A stretch of DNA of 36,512 bases from Synechococcus sp. SB0662_bin_14 (GTDB taxonomy: Bacteria > Cyanobacteriota > Cyanobacteriia > PCC-6307 > Cyanobiaceae). Each line of letters begins with the position of its first letter. Position 1 is the first letter of the stretch. Positions 16,441-24,400 of this stretch are shown one piece after another. The notes under the pieces are model-generated. The model did not search any database and was not told the DNA's origin. It saw only the letters and a list, made by a program, of their open reading frames with translations. Made by a program: the position numbers and the translations under genes. The stretch is from contig VXNS01000076.1 of assembly GCA_009840445.1 (NCBI GenBank), forward strand, positions 1 to 36,512, read 5' to 3'.

Positions 16441-18612
16441 TCATCCTGCAGGAGTCAGTTGAACGGCTGTGGCCTTCAGTTCCGGCTGCTGGGAGACGGG
16501 GCAACCCAGGGCGTGCATCAGGCCGTTCACCTCACAGGCGCCGTCCTGGCTCCCTCCCCAATGCATGGGCAGAAACACTGAGCCTGGGCGGATTTGATCC
16601 CGAATGGATACCCGCGCCGTGACTTGACCACGGCGAGAACGGATGAGGGCAATGGCCCCGTCCGCCACCCCGGCCACGGTGGCATCCACGGGATTCACTT
16701 CCAACAACGGCTCGGGGTGCATGCGGCGGAGACGCTCCAATTGCCCGGTGCGGGTCATGGTGTGCCAATGGCCCAAATAGCGGCCGGTGGTGAGCACCAG
16801 AGGGAAGCTCCTGTCAGGGGGTTCCGCCAGGCCACCCGGCTGATCCACTGTGAAGTGGGCCCGACCCGTGGGGGTGGGGAAGGCGCCCTTCTCGTAGAGC
16901 CGGCGACTGCCGCGGCCGGGGGTGGCGCCAGCCGGGAACGGCCATTGCTGTGGTCCTTCCCGGCGCAACAGGTCATGGCTCAGGCCGGAGGTGTCGCACA
17001 CACGGCCAGCCGAGAGCGCTACAAACTCTCCATACACCTCTGCCGCGGACCCGTAGGAAAACTGCTCGACGAAACCCAGTCGTCGTCCCAGTTCCGCGAA
17101 CACCTGCCAATCCGCCCGCGCCTCCCCCGGCGCCGCCCGAAACCCTGGACAAAGGGTGACCCGCCGCTCGGAGTTGACCATCACCCCGTCTTTTTCGCTC
17201 CACTGGGCTGCGGGCAGCACCAAGTGGGCGTAGCAGCTGGTTTCCGTGTTGCTGTAGGCCTCACTCACCACCACCAGGGGACAGCGGGCCATGGCCGCCT
17301 TCACCTTCTCCAGTCGCGGCATGCTCACCAGGGGATTGGTGGCGGCCACCCACCAGAGATCCAGGGCGCCGGCCTCCATGGCTTCAACCTGCTGCCAGGC
17401 GCTGAGGCCGGGTTTTGCAGCGATGGGTCCCAGCTTCCATCTGCCTTCCACCTCAGCCCGGTGCTGCGGGTTGCTCACCTGGCGGTAGCCGGGCAGCAGG
17501 TGGGCAAGGCCACCCGCCTCACGGCCGCCCATGGCGTTGGGTTGCCCCGTCAGGGAGAAGGGCCCGGCCCCTGGGCGGCCAATCTGCCCCGTCAGCAGGT
17601 GGAGATTAATGAGGCCGGACACGGTGGCGGTCCCCTCCACCGACTGGTTCACCCCCATGGACCACAGGCTCAGGGCCGTCCGACTGCGGGCCCAAAGGCG
17701 CGCCACCAAGCGCAGGTCACTGCTGCTGATGCCACAGATGGACGCAACCCGGCTTGGCGTCCAGTCCTGCAGCAGCTTGGCGTAGGCGAAAAACCCGTCT
17801 GTACACCCTTCGATGAAGTCGAAATCCAGGGCGGTTTGCCGCAGCAACAGGTGGCCGATGCCGTGCAGCAGCACCAGGTCCGTGCCGGGTCGAATGGCCA
17901 GGTGCAGATCCGCCGCGCTGCTGCTGGCGGTTTGACGGGGATCCACCACGACAATCTGAAGATCCTTCTTGCGGCGCCGTTTGCGGCGCCGTTTGGCCAA
18001 CCGCTGGAACAGGACCGGGTGGCAGTCCGCCATGTTGGCGCCAATGAGCAGGGCCAGGTCGCACTGATCCAGGTCCTCGTAGCAGCAGGGGGGACCGTCG
18101 GAGCCCAGGCTGCGGGTATAGCCGGCCACGGCCGAACTCATGCAGAGGCGGCTGTTGGCGTCAAAGTTGTTGGTGCCCAGCGCCCCCTTCAGCAGCTTCT
18201 GGGCCATGTAGTAATCCTCGCAGTGAAACTGCCCCGAGCCGTACATGGCCAGGGCTTGGGGACCCTTCCCGGCCAGGGTGGTGCGAATGCGTTCCACCAG
18301 GATGGTGAAAGCCCTGTCCCACGTGACGGGCTGCAAGGGCAGATCCAGGCGGGGGCGATAGAGGGGACGGGTGAGGCGACCGTTGTCCAGGGTTTGCCCC
18401 ACCGTGGCCCCTTTGATGCACACTTGGCCCAGGCTGGAGGGATGATGGCGATCCCCCCGCACTCCCCACACCGGGGTACCGTCCTGGCCGCGAAGGGTGG
18501 CGCGCCCCTTGGCGGCGGGGGGCAGTAGCTCCAGGCCACAGCCCACACCGCAGTAGGGACATTGGGAGCGCAGAGGGGGGTCCATGGCGCCAACCTGGGG
18601 CAGGGTGCTCAT
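16441..18612 (-). CDS. narB: Assimilatory nitrate reductase, ferredoxin-dependent
   Basis: 723 residues, the usual NarB length. NarB reduces nitrate to nitrite in the cytoplasm with electrons from ferredoxin. The N-terminal [4Fe-4S] ligands are C18, C21, C25 and C65 (CPYCGVGC and QVCIKG). Molybdopterin oxidoreductase segments follow: SRLCMSSAVAGY, GANMADCHPV, SMGVNQSVEGT and NLHLLTGQIGRPGAGPFSLTGQPNAMGGRE. The C-terminal dinucleotide-binding domain includes TGRYLGHWHTMTRTG and FLPMHWG. The ATG at 18612 is the third of three tandem identical starts. It lies 18 bp after nrtP in the same operon and needs the cofactor made by the neighbouring mob/moa genes. Confidence 0.96.
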   Translation of the reverse strand: MSTLPQVGAMDPPLRSQCPYCGVGCGLELLPPAAKGRATLRGQDGTPVWGVRGDRHHPSSLGQVCIKGATVGQTLDNGRLTRPLYRPRLDLPLQPVTWDRAFTILVERIRTTLAGKGPQALAMYGSGQFHCEDYYMAQKLLKGALGTNNFDANSRLCMSSAVAGYTRSLGSDGPPCCYEDLDQCDLALLIGANMADCHPVLFQRLAKRRRKRRRKKDLQIVVVDPRQTASSSAADLHLAIRPGTDLVLLHGIGHLLLRQTALDFDFIEGCTDGFFAYAKLLQDWTPSRVASICGISSSDLRLVARLWARSRTALSLWSMGVNQSVEGTATVSGLINLHLLTGQIGRPGAGPFSLTGQPNAMGGREAGGLAHLLPGYRQVSNPQHRAEVEGRWKLGPIAAKPGLSAWQQVEAMEAGALDLWWVAATNPLVSMPRLEKVKAAMARCPLVVVSEAYSNTETSCYAHLVLPAAQWSEKDGVMVNSERRVTLCPGFRAAPGEARADWQVFAELGRRLGFVEQFSYGSAAEVYGEFVALSAGRVCDTSGLSHDLLRREGPQQWPFPAGATPGRGSRRLYEKGAFPTPTGRAHFTVDQPGGLAEPPDRSFPLVLTTGRYLGHWHTMTRTGQLERLRRMHPEPLLEVNPVDATVAGVADGAIALIRSRRGQVTARVSIRDQIRPGSVFLPMHWGGSQDGACEVNGLMHALGCPVSQQPELKATAVQLTPAG

Positions 18613-18634
18613 AGGGTGCTCATAGGGTGCTCAT
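18602..18634 (-). repeat. Triplicated 11-bp narB start unit at the nrtP-narB junction
   Basis: On the minus strand the unit ATGAGCACCCT occurs three times in direct succession (start codons at 18634, 18623 and 18612). The nrtP stop TGA overlaps the first ATG. The first two copies each encode Met-Ser-Thr-Leu and end in a TGA that overlaps the next ATG. Only the third copy opens into NarB. This is seen directly in the sequence. It probably arose by slippage and may act as a relay of stop-start couplings. Confidence 0.95.
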
Positions 18635-20178
18635 GAGGCGCTGGCAAGCTCTCCCTCATGGAGCTCGGCGAAGGAGCCTTTGGGTTCCCTCAGGAAGAAC
18701 ATGCAGAAGAAGCCGACGATCAACCCGGCAATCCCCAGCACCTGAAAAAAGGTGCTGTTGGAAGCGGCCACCACAGCGGGGGACGGGTCTGCTCCACCCC
18801 CCATCCACCCGGGGAGCAGGGCAAAGATGGTGAGGTAGGCGACGGCCCCCACGTTGCCGTAGGCGCCCACCAAACCGGCCACCTGGCCAGTGACACGGCG
18901 CTTCACCAGGGGAACCATGGCAAAGGTGGAGCCCTCGCCAGCCTGCACGAAGAAGGAGCAGAACATGGTGAGCGCCAGAGCCAGGAGAATGCCGGCCGTG
19001 CCGGTGAAGGTGCCTGGCTGAATGAGGCTCATGAGCAGATAGCCCACCCCCAGGCCAATGGTGAGAAAGGCCATGGTGTTTTTCCTGGAGCCCATGCGGT
19101 CGGAGAGGAGACCGCCCCCTGGACGCGCAGCCAGGTTCATGAAGGCATAGGAGGAGGCCAGGATGCCGGCCAGGGCCTTGGGCAGGTCGAAAGTGGTTTC
19201 AAAGAAGCTGGGCAGCATGGACACCACCGCCAGTTCCGAGCCGAAATTGACGATATAGGTAAGCTCCAGAATGGCCACCTGCTTGAATTCGTAGCGATCT
19301 TCCTTGGGATAGGCCTTTTTGCCGGTGACCAGTTGCCAGTTGGTGCGAAGAACCCCCCAGGATTGCATTCCATACCAGATTAGAATGGCCAGCAGGGTCA
19401 TGGGATAGGTGGCCTCGGTGAGGAAACCCACGCTTTTGAGACGCCAGGCCAAAACTGCCAGGATGCCTGCAAAGGGAACGTTCATGCCCATGAGACCCCA
19501 AAAGTCCCGCATGGACGTCACCTCCAGGCCAGCGGTCTTGTGGGGTCGCTGATAAACCTTCCCGGGCGGCGTATCCCGCACGCTCAAGAAGTAGAACACC
19601 CCGTAGACGGCGGCGATGATGCCGGTGAGGGCAATGGCTCCGCGCCAGTTGAGCACTACGTCGCCAATCCGGGCGCCACCGGCAAAGCTGAGCCAGCCCG
19701 CCACAATCACCAGGGTGAGGGCGGAGAACGCAGAGCCGAAGTTGCCCCAGCCCCCGTAGATGCCTTCCGCCAAACCGATCTCCTTTGGGGGGAACCATTC
19801 CGCCACCATGCGAATCCCGATCACGAAACCGGCCCCCACAATGGAGAGCAGCAGCCGGGCCACCACCAATTGGCCAAAGCTTTGGGCCGTGGCAAACATG
19901 AGGCAGGGGATTGCCGCAAACACCAGAATGGCGGAATAAGTGAGGCGCGGTCCGAACTTATCCAGCAACATGCCGATAATCACCCGTGCCGGCACAGTGA
20001 GGGCAACGTTGCAGATGGCAATGGTGCGGATCTGTCCCAGTTCCAGACCCATATCCTCTCTCACGGTGGTGGCCAGGGGAGCCAAGTTGAACCACACCAC
20101 AAAGGTGAGAAAGAACGCAAACCAAGTGAGGTGCAGTGTTCTGTACCTCCCCTGGAAAGACCAGAGTTCACCAAGCAT
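18631..20178 (-). CDS. nrtP: Nitrate/nitrite transporter, MFS NRT2 type
   Basis: About 515 residues with twelve hydrophobic segments, the major facilitator type used for nitrate uptake by marine cyanobacteria instead of the NrtABCD ABC system. The start MLGELWSFQGRYRTLHLTWF is the family's usual N-terminus, so the ATG at 20178 is chosen over the GTG at 20244. NRT2/NarK features include LAPLATTVREDMGL, a NarK-like nitrate signature around GGWGNFGSAFSAL, and ARPGGGLLSDRMG. It precedes narB in one operon, with its stop codon embedded in the narB start repeat. A one-mismatch NtcA site lies about 120 bp upstream, fitting nitrogen control. Confidence 0.94.
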   Translation of the reverse strand: MLGELWSFQGRYRTLHLTWFAFFLTFVVWFNLAPLATTVREDMGLELGQIRTIAICNVALTVPARVIIGMLLDKFGPRLTYSAILVFAAIPCLMFATAQSFGQLVVARLLLSIVGAGFVIGIRMVAEWFPPKEIGLAEGIYGGWGNFGSAFSALTLVIVAGWLSFAGGARIGDVVLNWRGAIALTGIIAAVYGVFYFLSVRDTPPGKVYQRPHKTAGLEVTSMRDFWGLMGMNVPFAGILAVLAWRLKSVGFLTEATYPMTLLAILIWYGMQSWGVLRTNWQLVTGKKAYPKEDRYEFKQVAILELTYIVNFGSELAVVSMLPSFFETTFDLPKALAGILASSYAFMNLAARPGGGLLSDRMGSRKNTMAFLTIGLGVGYLLMSLIQPGTFTGTAGILLALALTMFCSFFVQAGEGSTFAMVPLVKRRVTGQVAGLVGAYGNVGAVAYLTIFALLPGWMGGGADPSPAVVAASNSTFFQVLGIAGLIVGFFCMFFLREPKGSFAELHEGELASAS

Positions 20179-20292
20179 GGAAATGAGCTGTTGATCAAAC
20201 CCTGGCTTCAGGAAAAAAGCGACCAGGGGCCTAGCTCGGTGCACAGGGCTAACCGATTGTCATCATGCAAACAACCCATGGGATTCAAGAAT

Positions 20293-20306
20293 GTGGCTGT
20301 TGTTAC
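20293..20306 (-). promoter_or_regulatory. Candidate NtcA-binding site upstream of nrtP
   Basis: On the minus strand the sequence reads GTA-N8-CAC, one mismatch from the NtcA consensus GTA-N8-TAC. It sits 115-128 bp before the nrtP start, in the gap divergent from mobA. NtcA activates nitrate genes in cyanobacteria. The correctly spaced -10 box is not obvious (CATGAT about 24 bases on), so the call is tentative. Confidence 0.4.
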
Positions 20307-20346
20307 ATGATCTTGAGGGAACAATGAATGATCCTCTTGATCATCT

Positions 20347-20976
20347 GTGCGGCGCCCGTTGCGGATGCCTTCCCTGTCTTGTTCTGAGCGCCCCCTGGCG
20401 GCAATTCTCTCCGGTGGCCGAAGCCGTCGCATGGGGCGCGACAAAGCCCTGCTGCCCCACCCCCATGGCGGCAGCCTGCTGCAGCACACCTGCGCCCTGG
20501 CCCTGGCCACCGGGCTGGAGACCGTTTGCCTGAGCCGTCCCCACCAGGGTCACCGCCAGCACCTGGCCACTGCCGCGGTGCTGCGGCAGGTGACCGTTCT
20601 GGAGGAACAGCCCCCTTGGGAGGGTCCCCTGCTGGCCCTGGCCAAGCTGATGACCGCCTGCCCCGGTCGATCCATGGTGCTGTTGGCTTGTGACCTCCCC
20701 AACCTCAGTCCACCTCTGCTCAGCGCCCTGGCTGCCCCCCTGCCGCCCCGTCATGTGCGCCTCACAACCGACGGCGGCCAACAGCAGCCCCTGCTGGCCG
20801 CCTACGGCGCTGATCTGGCGGCCACCCTCCACCAGGCTGTGGCCGCTGGCGTGCGCAGCTTTCGCCGCTGGCTGCCCAGTCTTCAGGTGGAGTGGCTACG
20901 GGTTCCCTCCACAGCGCTGGTGAACCTGAATCACCCCCAGGACCTTGCCGCCACCCATGACCACAGTCATCCATGA
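20347..20976 (+). CDS. mobA: Molybdenum cofactor guanylyltransferase
   Basis: 209 residues from a GTG at 20347, or 203 from the ATG at 20365. MobA attaches GMP to molybdopterin to form the (bis-)MGD cofactor used by NarB. The nucleotide-binding signature LSGGRSRRMGRDKALL is intact, followed by LEEQPPWEGPLLAL and LLACDLPNLSPPLL, the Asp that binds Mg. The end reads ALVNLNHPQDL, matching the family's -NINTPEDL-. It is divergent from nrtP and overlaps moaA by 20 bp, so mobA and moaA are probably co-transcribed. Confidence 0.94.
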   Translation: MRRPLRMPSLSCSERPLAAILSGGRSRRMGRDKALLPHPHGGSLLQHTCALALATGLETVCLSRPHQGHRQHLATAAVLRQVTVLEEQPPWEGPLLALAKLMTACPGRSMVLLACDLPNLSPPLLSALAAPLPPRHVRLTTDGGQQQPLLAAYGADLAATLHQAVAAGVRSFRRWLPSLQVEWLRVPSTALVNLNHPQDLAATHDHSHP

Positions 20977-21952
20977 TCAACTGGGGCGAGCCTTTGGGGT
21001 GTTGCGACTCTCCCTCACGGCCCGCTGTAACCTGGCCTGCCGCTATTGCCGCCCCGAGAACCAGGATCCCCAGACCCTTCTCACCCATCAACAACGCCTC
21101 AAGCTCGTTGGCGTGGCGGCCCGGCTGGGTTGCCGCCGCCTGCGGCTCACGGGTGGGGAACCCCTGTTGGCGCCAGGCTTGGCGCCCTTGATTCAAGCCG
21201 TGAAGGCCTTGGACCTGGTGGAAGAGGTGGCCCTCACCAGCAACGGGGTGCTGCTGGATCGTCCCCTGGCCCACCGCTTGAGGCAGGCGGGCCTGGACCG
21301 GATCACCATCAGCCTGGATGGGGCGGATCCCCAGGCTGTGCGCCGCATGGGGGGGGGGCACAGTTTTGAACGAGTGGTGGCAGCCGTTGGCCATGCCCAG
21401 GCCGTCGGTCTTCCCGTCAAGATCAACATGGTGGTGATGGCCCACGGCAACGGGGACCAAGTGGTCCCTATGGCGCGTCTCTGCCGGGAACTGGGGGTGG
21501 AGTTGCGGCTGATCGAGTACATGGACGTGGGGAACCGCAACGGTTGGCGGCCTCAACAGGTGCTCACTGCTGCCGCCATGACCGCCCGGATTGCCCGCCG
21601 TTGGCCCCTGCAACCCGTGGGTCGCCAGCCTGGCGCCACTGCACGACGTTGGCGTTACGGGGATGGGGGAGGATTTGTGTCCACCATCGCTTCCATCAGC
21701 GAACCGTTCTGTGGTGATTGCAACCGGTTGCGGGTGACCGCTGACGGGGTGGCCTATACCTGCCTCTTTGCCAGCCGGGGCACGGACCTGAAGCCCGCTC
21801 TGGACCCCCGGCAACCCGATGCCGTCCTGATGCGGCAACTGGTCTCCCTCTGGCGGCGGCGCCAGGATCGCTATAGCGAGGAGCGGGCTTCTCGACAAGC
21901 CAAACCCACGCCACGGCCCAGCCCCGCGGAAATGGCCTATATCGGTGGCTGA
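20957..21952 (+). CDS. moaA: GTP 3',8-cyclase, radical SAM
   Basis: 331 residues from the ATG at 20957 (MTTVIHDQLGR). A start 12 bp earlier is open but less likely. MoaA makes the first molybdopterin intermediate from GTP. The radical SAM cluster is C24-x3-C28-x2-C31 (CNLACRYC). The second 4Fe-4S site is C252, C255 and C269 (CGDCNRLR to YTCLF). LTGGEPLL binds SAM. The protein ends in the diagnostic Gly-Gly (MAYIGG), which is needed for activity. Its 3' end overlaps the convergent moaB by 16 bp. Confidence 0.96.
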   Translation: MTTVIHDQLGRAFGVLRLSLTARCNLACRYCRPENQDPQTLLTHQQRLKLVGVAARLGCRRLRLTGGEPLLAPGLAPLIQAVKALDLVEEVALTSNGVLLDRPLAHRLRQAGLDRITISLDGADPQAVRRMGGGHSFERVVAAVGHAQAVGLPVKINMVVMAHGNGDQVVPMARLCRELGVELRLIEYMDVGNRNGWRPQQVLTAAAMTARIARRWPLQPVGRQPGATARRWRYGDGGGFVSTIASISEPFCGDCNRLRVTADGVAYTCLFASRGTDLKPALDPRQPDAVLMRQLVSLWRRRQDRYSEERASRQAKPTPRPSPAEMAYIGG

Positions 21953-22458
21953 TCCGTGGGCTCCCGCAGCCGCGGCAGCAGTTGCACCAGGTTGCAGGGG
22001 CGGGTGGCGTCGTCCAGTTGGGCGCGGATCAGTTGGTCCCAGGCGGTGGTCACCGCATCCACGGATCCCGGCAACACAAACAGGACCGTGCCGTTGGCCA
22101 CGCCCGCCAGGCAGCGGCTTTGCAAACTACTGGTGCCGATGGATTCAAACGACACCACCCGGAACAATTCGCCAAAGCCGGTGATGGTTTTGTCGAGAAG
22201 GGGGGCGACGGCCTCCGGCGTCCCGTCCCGTCCCGTCAAGCCGGTGCCGCCAGTGCTGATCACCACCGCCACCCCCGGATTCGCGATCCAGCCGCTGACC
22301 ACGGCCCGAATTTGGTAGCGATCATCCGGCACCAGTTGCCGGTCCACCAGTTCGTGCCCCGCTTGGTGAATGCGCTGTACCAGGAGCGCGCCGGAGGCAT
22401 CCTCCGCCATGGAGCGGCGATCCGACACGGTGAGCAGGGCAACGGGAAGACAGGCCAT
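21937..22458 (-). CDS. moaB: Molybdopterin adenylyltransferase (MoaB/Mog type)
   Basis: About 173 residues. The ATG at 22458 begins MACLPVALLTVSDRRSMAED, the standard start of the family. The frame opens slightly earlier at 22497. Molybdopterin-binding motifs are VVISTGGTGLTGRDGTPEA and LPGSVDAVTTAWDQLI. The family activates molybdopterin by adenylation before molybdenum insertion. It lies on the opposite strand to moaA and moaD, converging on moaA with a 16-bp tail overlap and diverging from moaD over 79 bp. Confidence 0.93.
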   Translation of the reverse strand: MACLPVALLTVSDRRSMAEDASGALLVQRIHQAGHELVDRQLVPDDRYQIRAVVSGWIANPGVAVVISTGGTGLTGRDGTPEAVAPLLDKTITGFGELFRVVSFESIGTSSLQSRCLAGVANGTVLFVLPGSVDAVTTAWDQLIRAQLDDATRPCNLVQLLPRLREPTDQPPI

Positions 22459-22537
22459 GGGCAACTGTGGCGCCACTGATGATCCAGAATGCCCCAAGCT
22501 GGAATGCCCCAGGATTGTGTCCAGCCCCGATCAACCC

Positions 22538-22774
22538 ATGACCACGACCACCGTGCGGGTCCTGTTGTTTGGCCGGTTGCGGGAGGAGCAGGGCTGGTGC
22601 GAGCGGCTGGTGGAGTTGCCCCAGCCCGTCACCACGGTGGCCCGGCTCCAGCAAGCCTTGGACATCCACTGCCCCGGCCTCCGCTGGGCTGTCAACCAGG
22701 ACTTCGCCACACCGGATCAGCCGCTGCACCCCGGTGACGAACTGGCCTTTCTGCCCCCCATCACCGGAGGGTGA
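22538..22774 (+). CDS. moaD: Molybdopterin synthase small subunit
   Basis: 78 residues from the ATG at 22538 (MTTTTVRVLLFGRLREEQG). The longer open frame upstream overlaps moaB antisense and is not family-like. MoaD is a ubiquitin-fold sulfur carrier, and its C-terminal Gly-Gly is present (AFLPPITGG). VNQDFATPDQPLHPGDELAFLPP is the conserved second half. Its partner MoaE is not in the window. It lies 39 bp ahead of exbB on the same strand, so read-through into the exb-tonB operon is possible. Confidence 0.93.
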   Translation: MTTTTVRVLLFGRLREEQGWCERLVELPQPVTTVARLQQALDIHCPGLRWAVNQDFATPDQPLHPGDELAFLPPITGG

Positions 22775-22813
22775 ACTCCCGGCTAGCCTGTCCTCTCCGA
22801 ACCGTGCCACCGA

Positions 22814-23557
22814 ATGTCCTTTTCCCTGGAGGCCTTGCCGCACGCCGTCAATCAGTTGACGCCCTCCTTGGGTACCTGTGCATCTTTCGCTCCTCTTACG
22901 TCGGCGCCACTGGCTGTGCTCAATCCTGTGGGGCAGTTGGTTGGTGCTGGCGGACCTGTGGTGGTGGTGTTGCTGGGAATGTCGGTGTTGGCGTTGACGG
23001 TGATGGTGGCCAAGGTTTGGCAATTTGCTTCCCTTGAGCTGAATCAGTTGGGGACTGTGCGCCACATGCTGGCCTTGCACCGGTCGGGGGACTCAACCCA
23101 GGCGTTGTCCGTGGCGCGGAACTGCCGTAACCCTGCTGCCGCTGTCCTGGCCCAGGCAATACGGGGCCAGTGTCACAATCTGCCAACAGCCATGGTGCGG
23201 GAGGAAGTGGAGCGAGCCAGCCATGCTCTTGTGGTCTCCCTCAGGGCCAATCTACGGCTGCTGGAGGTGACGGCATCCCTGGCGCCCCTTCTTGGCCTTC
23301 TGGGAACCGTCCTGGGTATGATCAGGGCCTTTCAACAGATTGCCCAAGCTGAAAACACCATCAATCCCTCCACACTCTCAGGGGGAATTTGGGAAGCACT
23401 GCTCACAACGGCTGTTGGCCTCAGCGTTGCCATCCCTGTCGTGGCCGTGCTCAACTGGCTGGAGGGTCGGGTTGAACAGTTTACCCATGGATTGACCGAC
23501 GTGACCACACGGGTGTTCACCACCGACCTGTCCCAGGATCAGCAGGTCACCCCATGA
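22814..23557 (+). CDS. exbB: ExbB/TolQ-type proton channel protein
   Basis: 247 residues with three membrane segments: about residues 47-68 (VVVVLLGMSVLALTVM), 155-172 (LAPLLGLLGTVLGMIRAF) and 195-215 (LLTTAVGLSVAIPVVAVL). The MotA/TolQ/ExbB core is clear in LLGLLGTVLGMI followed by GGIWEALLTTAVGLSVAIP, with the conserved Thr and Glu. ExbB pentamers surround ExbD and use the proton gradient to drive TonB. The stop overlaps the next start (ATGA), as in coupled subunit genes. Confidence 0.93.
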   Translation: MSFSLEALPHAVNQLTPSLGTCASFAPLTSAPLAVLNPVGQLVGAGGPVVVVLLGMSVLALTVMVAKVWQFASLELNQLGTVRHMLALHRSGDSTQALSVARNCRNPAAAVLAQAIRGQCHNLPTAMVREEVERASHALVVSLRANLRLLEVTASLAPLLGLLGTVLGMIRAFQQIAQAENTINPSTLSGGIWEALLTTAVGLSVAIPVVAVLNWLEGRVEQFTHGLTDVTTRVFTTDLSQDQQVTP

Positions 23558-23961
23558 CGTTGTTCGTCCCACCGTTTGCGAGCCGCCGCCGTTCGAGGGC
23601 TGCCGTCAGCCTGACGCCGTTGATTGACGTTGTCTTTATCCTCCTCATTTTCTTTATGCTGGTGTCCAACTTGCAAAGCACCAATATGATTGACCTGCGT
23701 GTGTCTGATAGAAATTCGACGCCAACGCAAGCGGAAGACAGGGCGTTACTGGTGACCATCTATCGGGATGCCCTGGAACTGGACGGCCAACCTGTTTCCC
23801 TGGGGCAGTTGCGGGATCAAGTGGCGCTTCAACCGCAACGCCAAGTGGCAATTCAATCTTCAGACGGGGTATCGTTGCAACGAATCGTGAATCTCCTGGA
23901 TCAACTGCGTAGCGTAGGGGCCAGTCAGGTGTCCTTCCTGGAAGCGGCAACGGGAGAGTGA
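23554..23961 (+). CDS. exbD: ExbD-type protein 1 (proton-pathway Asp present)
   Basis: 135 residues. One membrane anchor begins at SLTPLIDVVFILLIFFML and contains D25, the same position as the essential Asp25 of E. coli ExbD. A periplasmic domain follows, with LLVTIYRDALELDGQPVS and VAIQSSDGVSLQRIVNLLDQL. It overlaps exbB by 4 bp. It is likely the catalytic ExbD of the motor that powers TonB and, through it, the outer-membrane heme receptor. Confidence 0.93.
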   Translation: MTLFVPPFASRRRSRAAVSLTPLIDVVFILLIFFMLVSNLQSTNMIDLRVSDRNSTPTQAEDRALLVTIYRDALELDGQPVSLGQLRDQVALQPQRQVAIQSSDGVSLQRIVNLLDQLRSVGASQVSFLEAATGE

Positions 23962-23965
23962 ACCG

Positions 23966-24394
23966 ATGTACCTTCAAAGGCGACGCTACATGAGCCTCCA
24001 CGGGGGAGGCAACAAGAATGACGACGAGCGGGTGCTGCCACTCATTAATATAGTGTTTCTTCTGTTGATATTTTTTATGCTGGCGGGAAGGCTGACAGCG
24101 GAGCAAACGAACATTGAGCCGCCGCTCTCCACCAGCCGGGATTCGTCTTCCCCCCAGGCCGTGACCCTGTCCATGGATCCCCAGGGCCGCCTTTTCCTCA
24201 ATGGGTCGATGGTGCCTCAGGATCACTTGCGGCTTGCCCTGGCCCGGCATCCCGACGTGGGGACCATGGATTCACCCCTGGTGCTGCGGGCTTCGGCAGC
24301 GGCAGAGGCTACCAAGGTGGTGGCTGTGATGGGCCGCCTGCGGGATGCCGGGATCGACCAGCTTCAGCTTCTGACCATCACAGACAGCCGTTAA
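23966..24394 (+). CDS. exbD: ExbD-type protein 2 (Asn in place of the conserved Asp)
   Basis: 142 residues, starting 4 bp after the first exbD with GGGAGAG in front of the ATG. The membrane segment reads VLPLINIVFLLLIFFMLAG: residue 28 is Asn (AAT) where ExbD/TolR proteins normally have the proton-pathway Asp. The periplasmic part has VTLSMDPQGRLFLNGSMV and LVLRASAAAEATKVVAVMGRL, typical of ExbD. It probably forms a mixed ExbD pair in the ExbB ring. Tandem ExbDs with a PLIN segment occur in some other bacteria, so it is likely functional, not decayed. Confidence 0.9.
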   Translation: MYLQRRRYMSLHGGGNKNDDERVLPLINIVFLLLIFFMLAGRLTAEQTNIEPPLSTSRDSSSPQAVTLSMDPQGRLFLNGSMVPQDHLRLALARHPDVGTMDSPLVLRASAAAEATKVVAVMGRLRDAGIDQLQLLTITDSR

Positions 24395-24400
24395 CGCTCC

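Noticed and set aside
16594-18528. 644-codon open frame on the plus strand opposite narB
   Set aside because: It is a Gly/His/Gln-rich mirror of a well-recognised gene, caused by high GC at third codon positions. It shows no domain.
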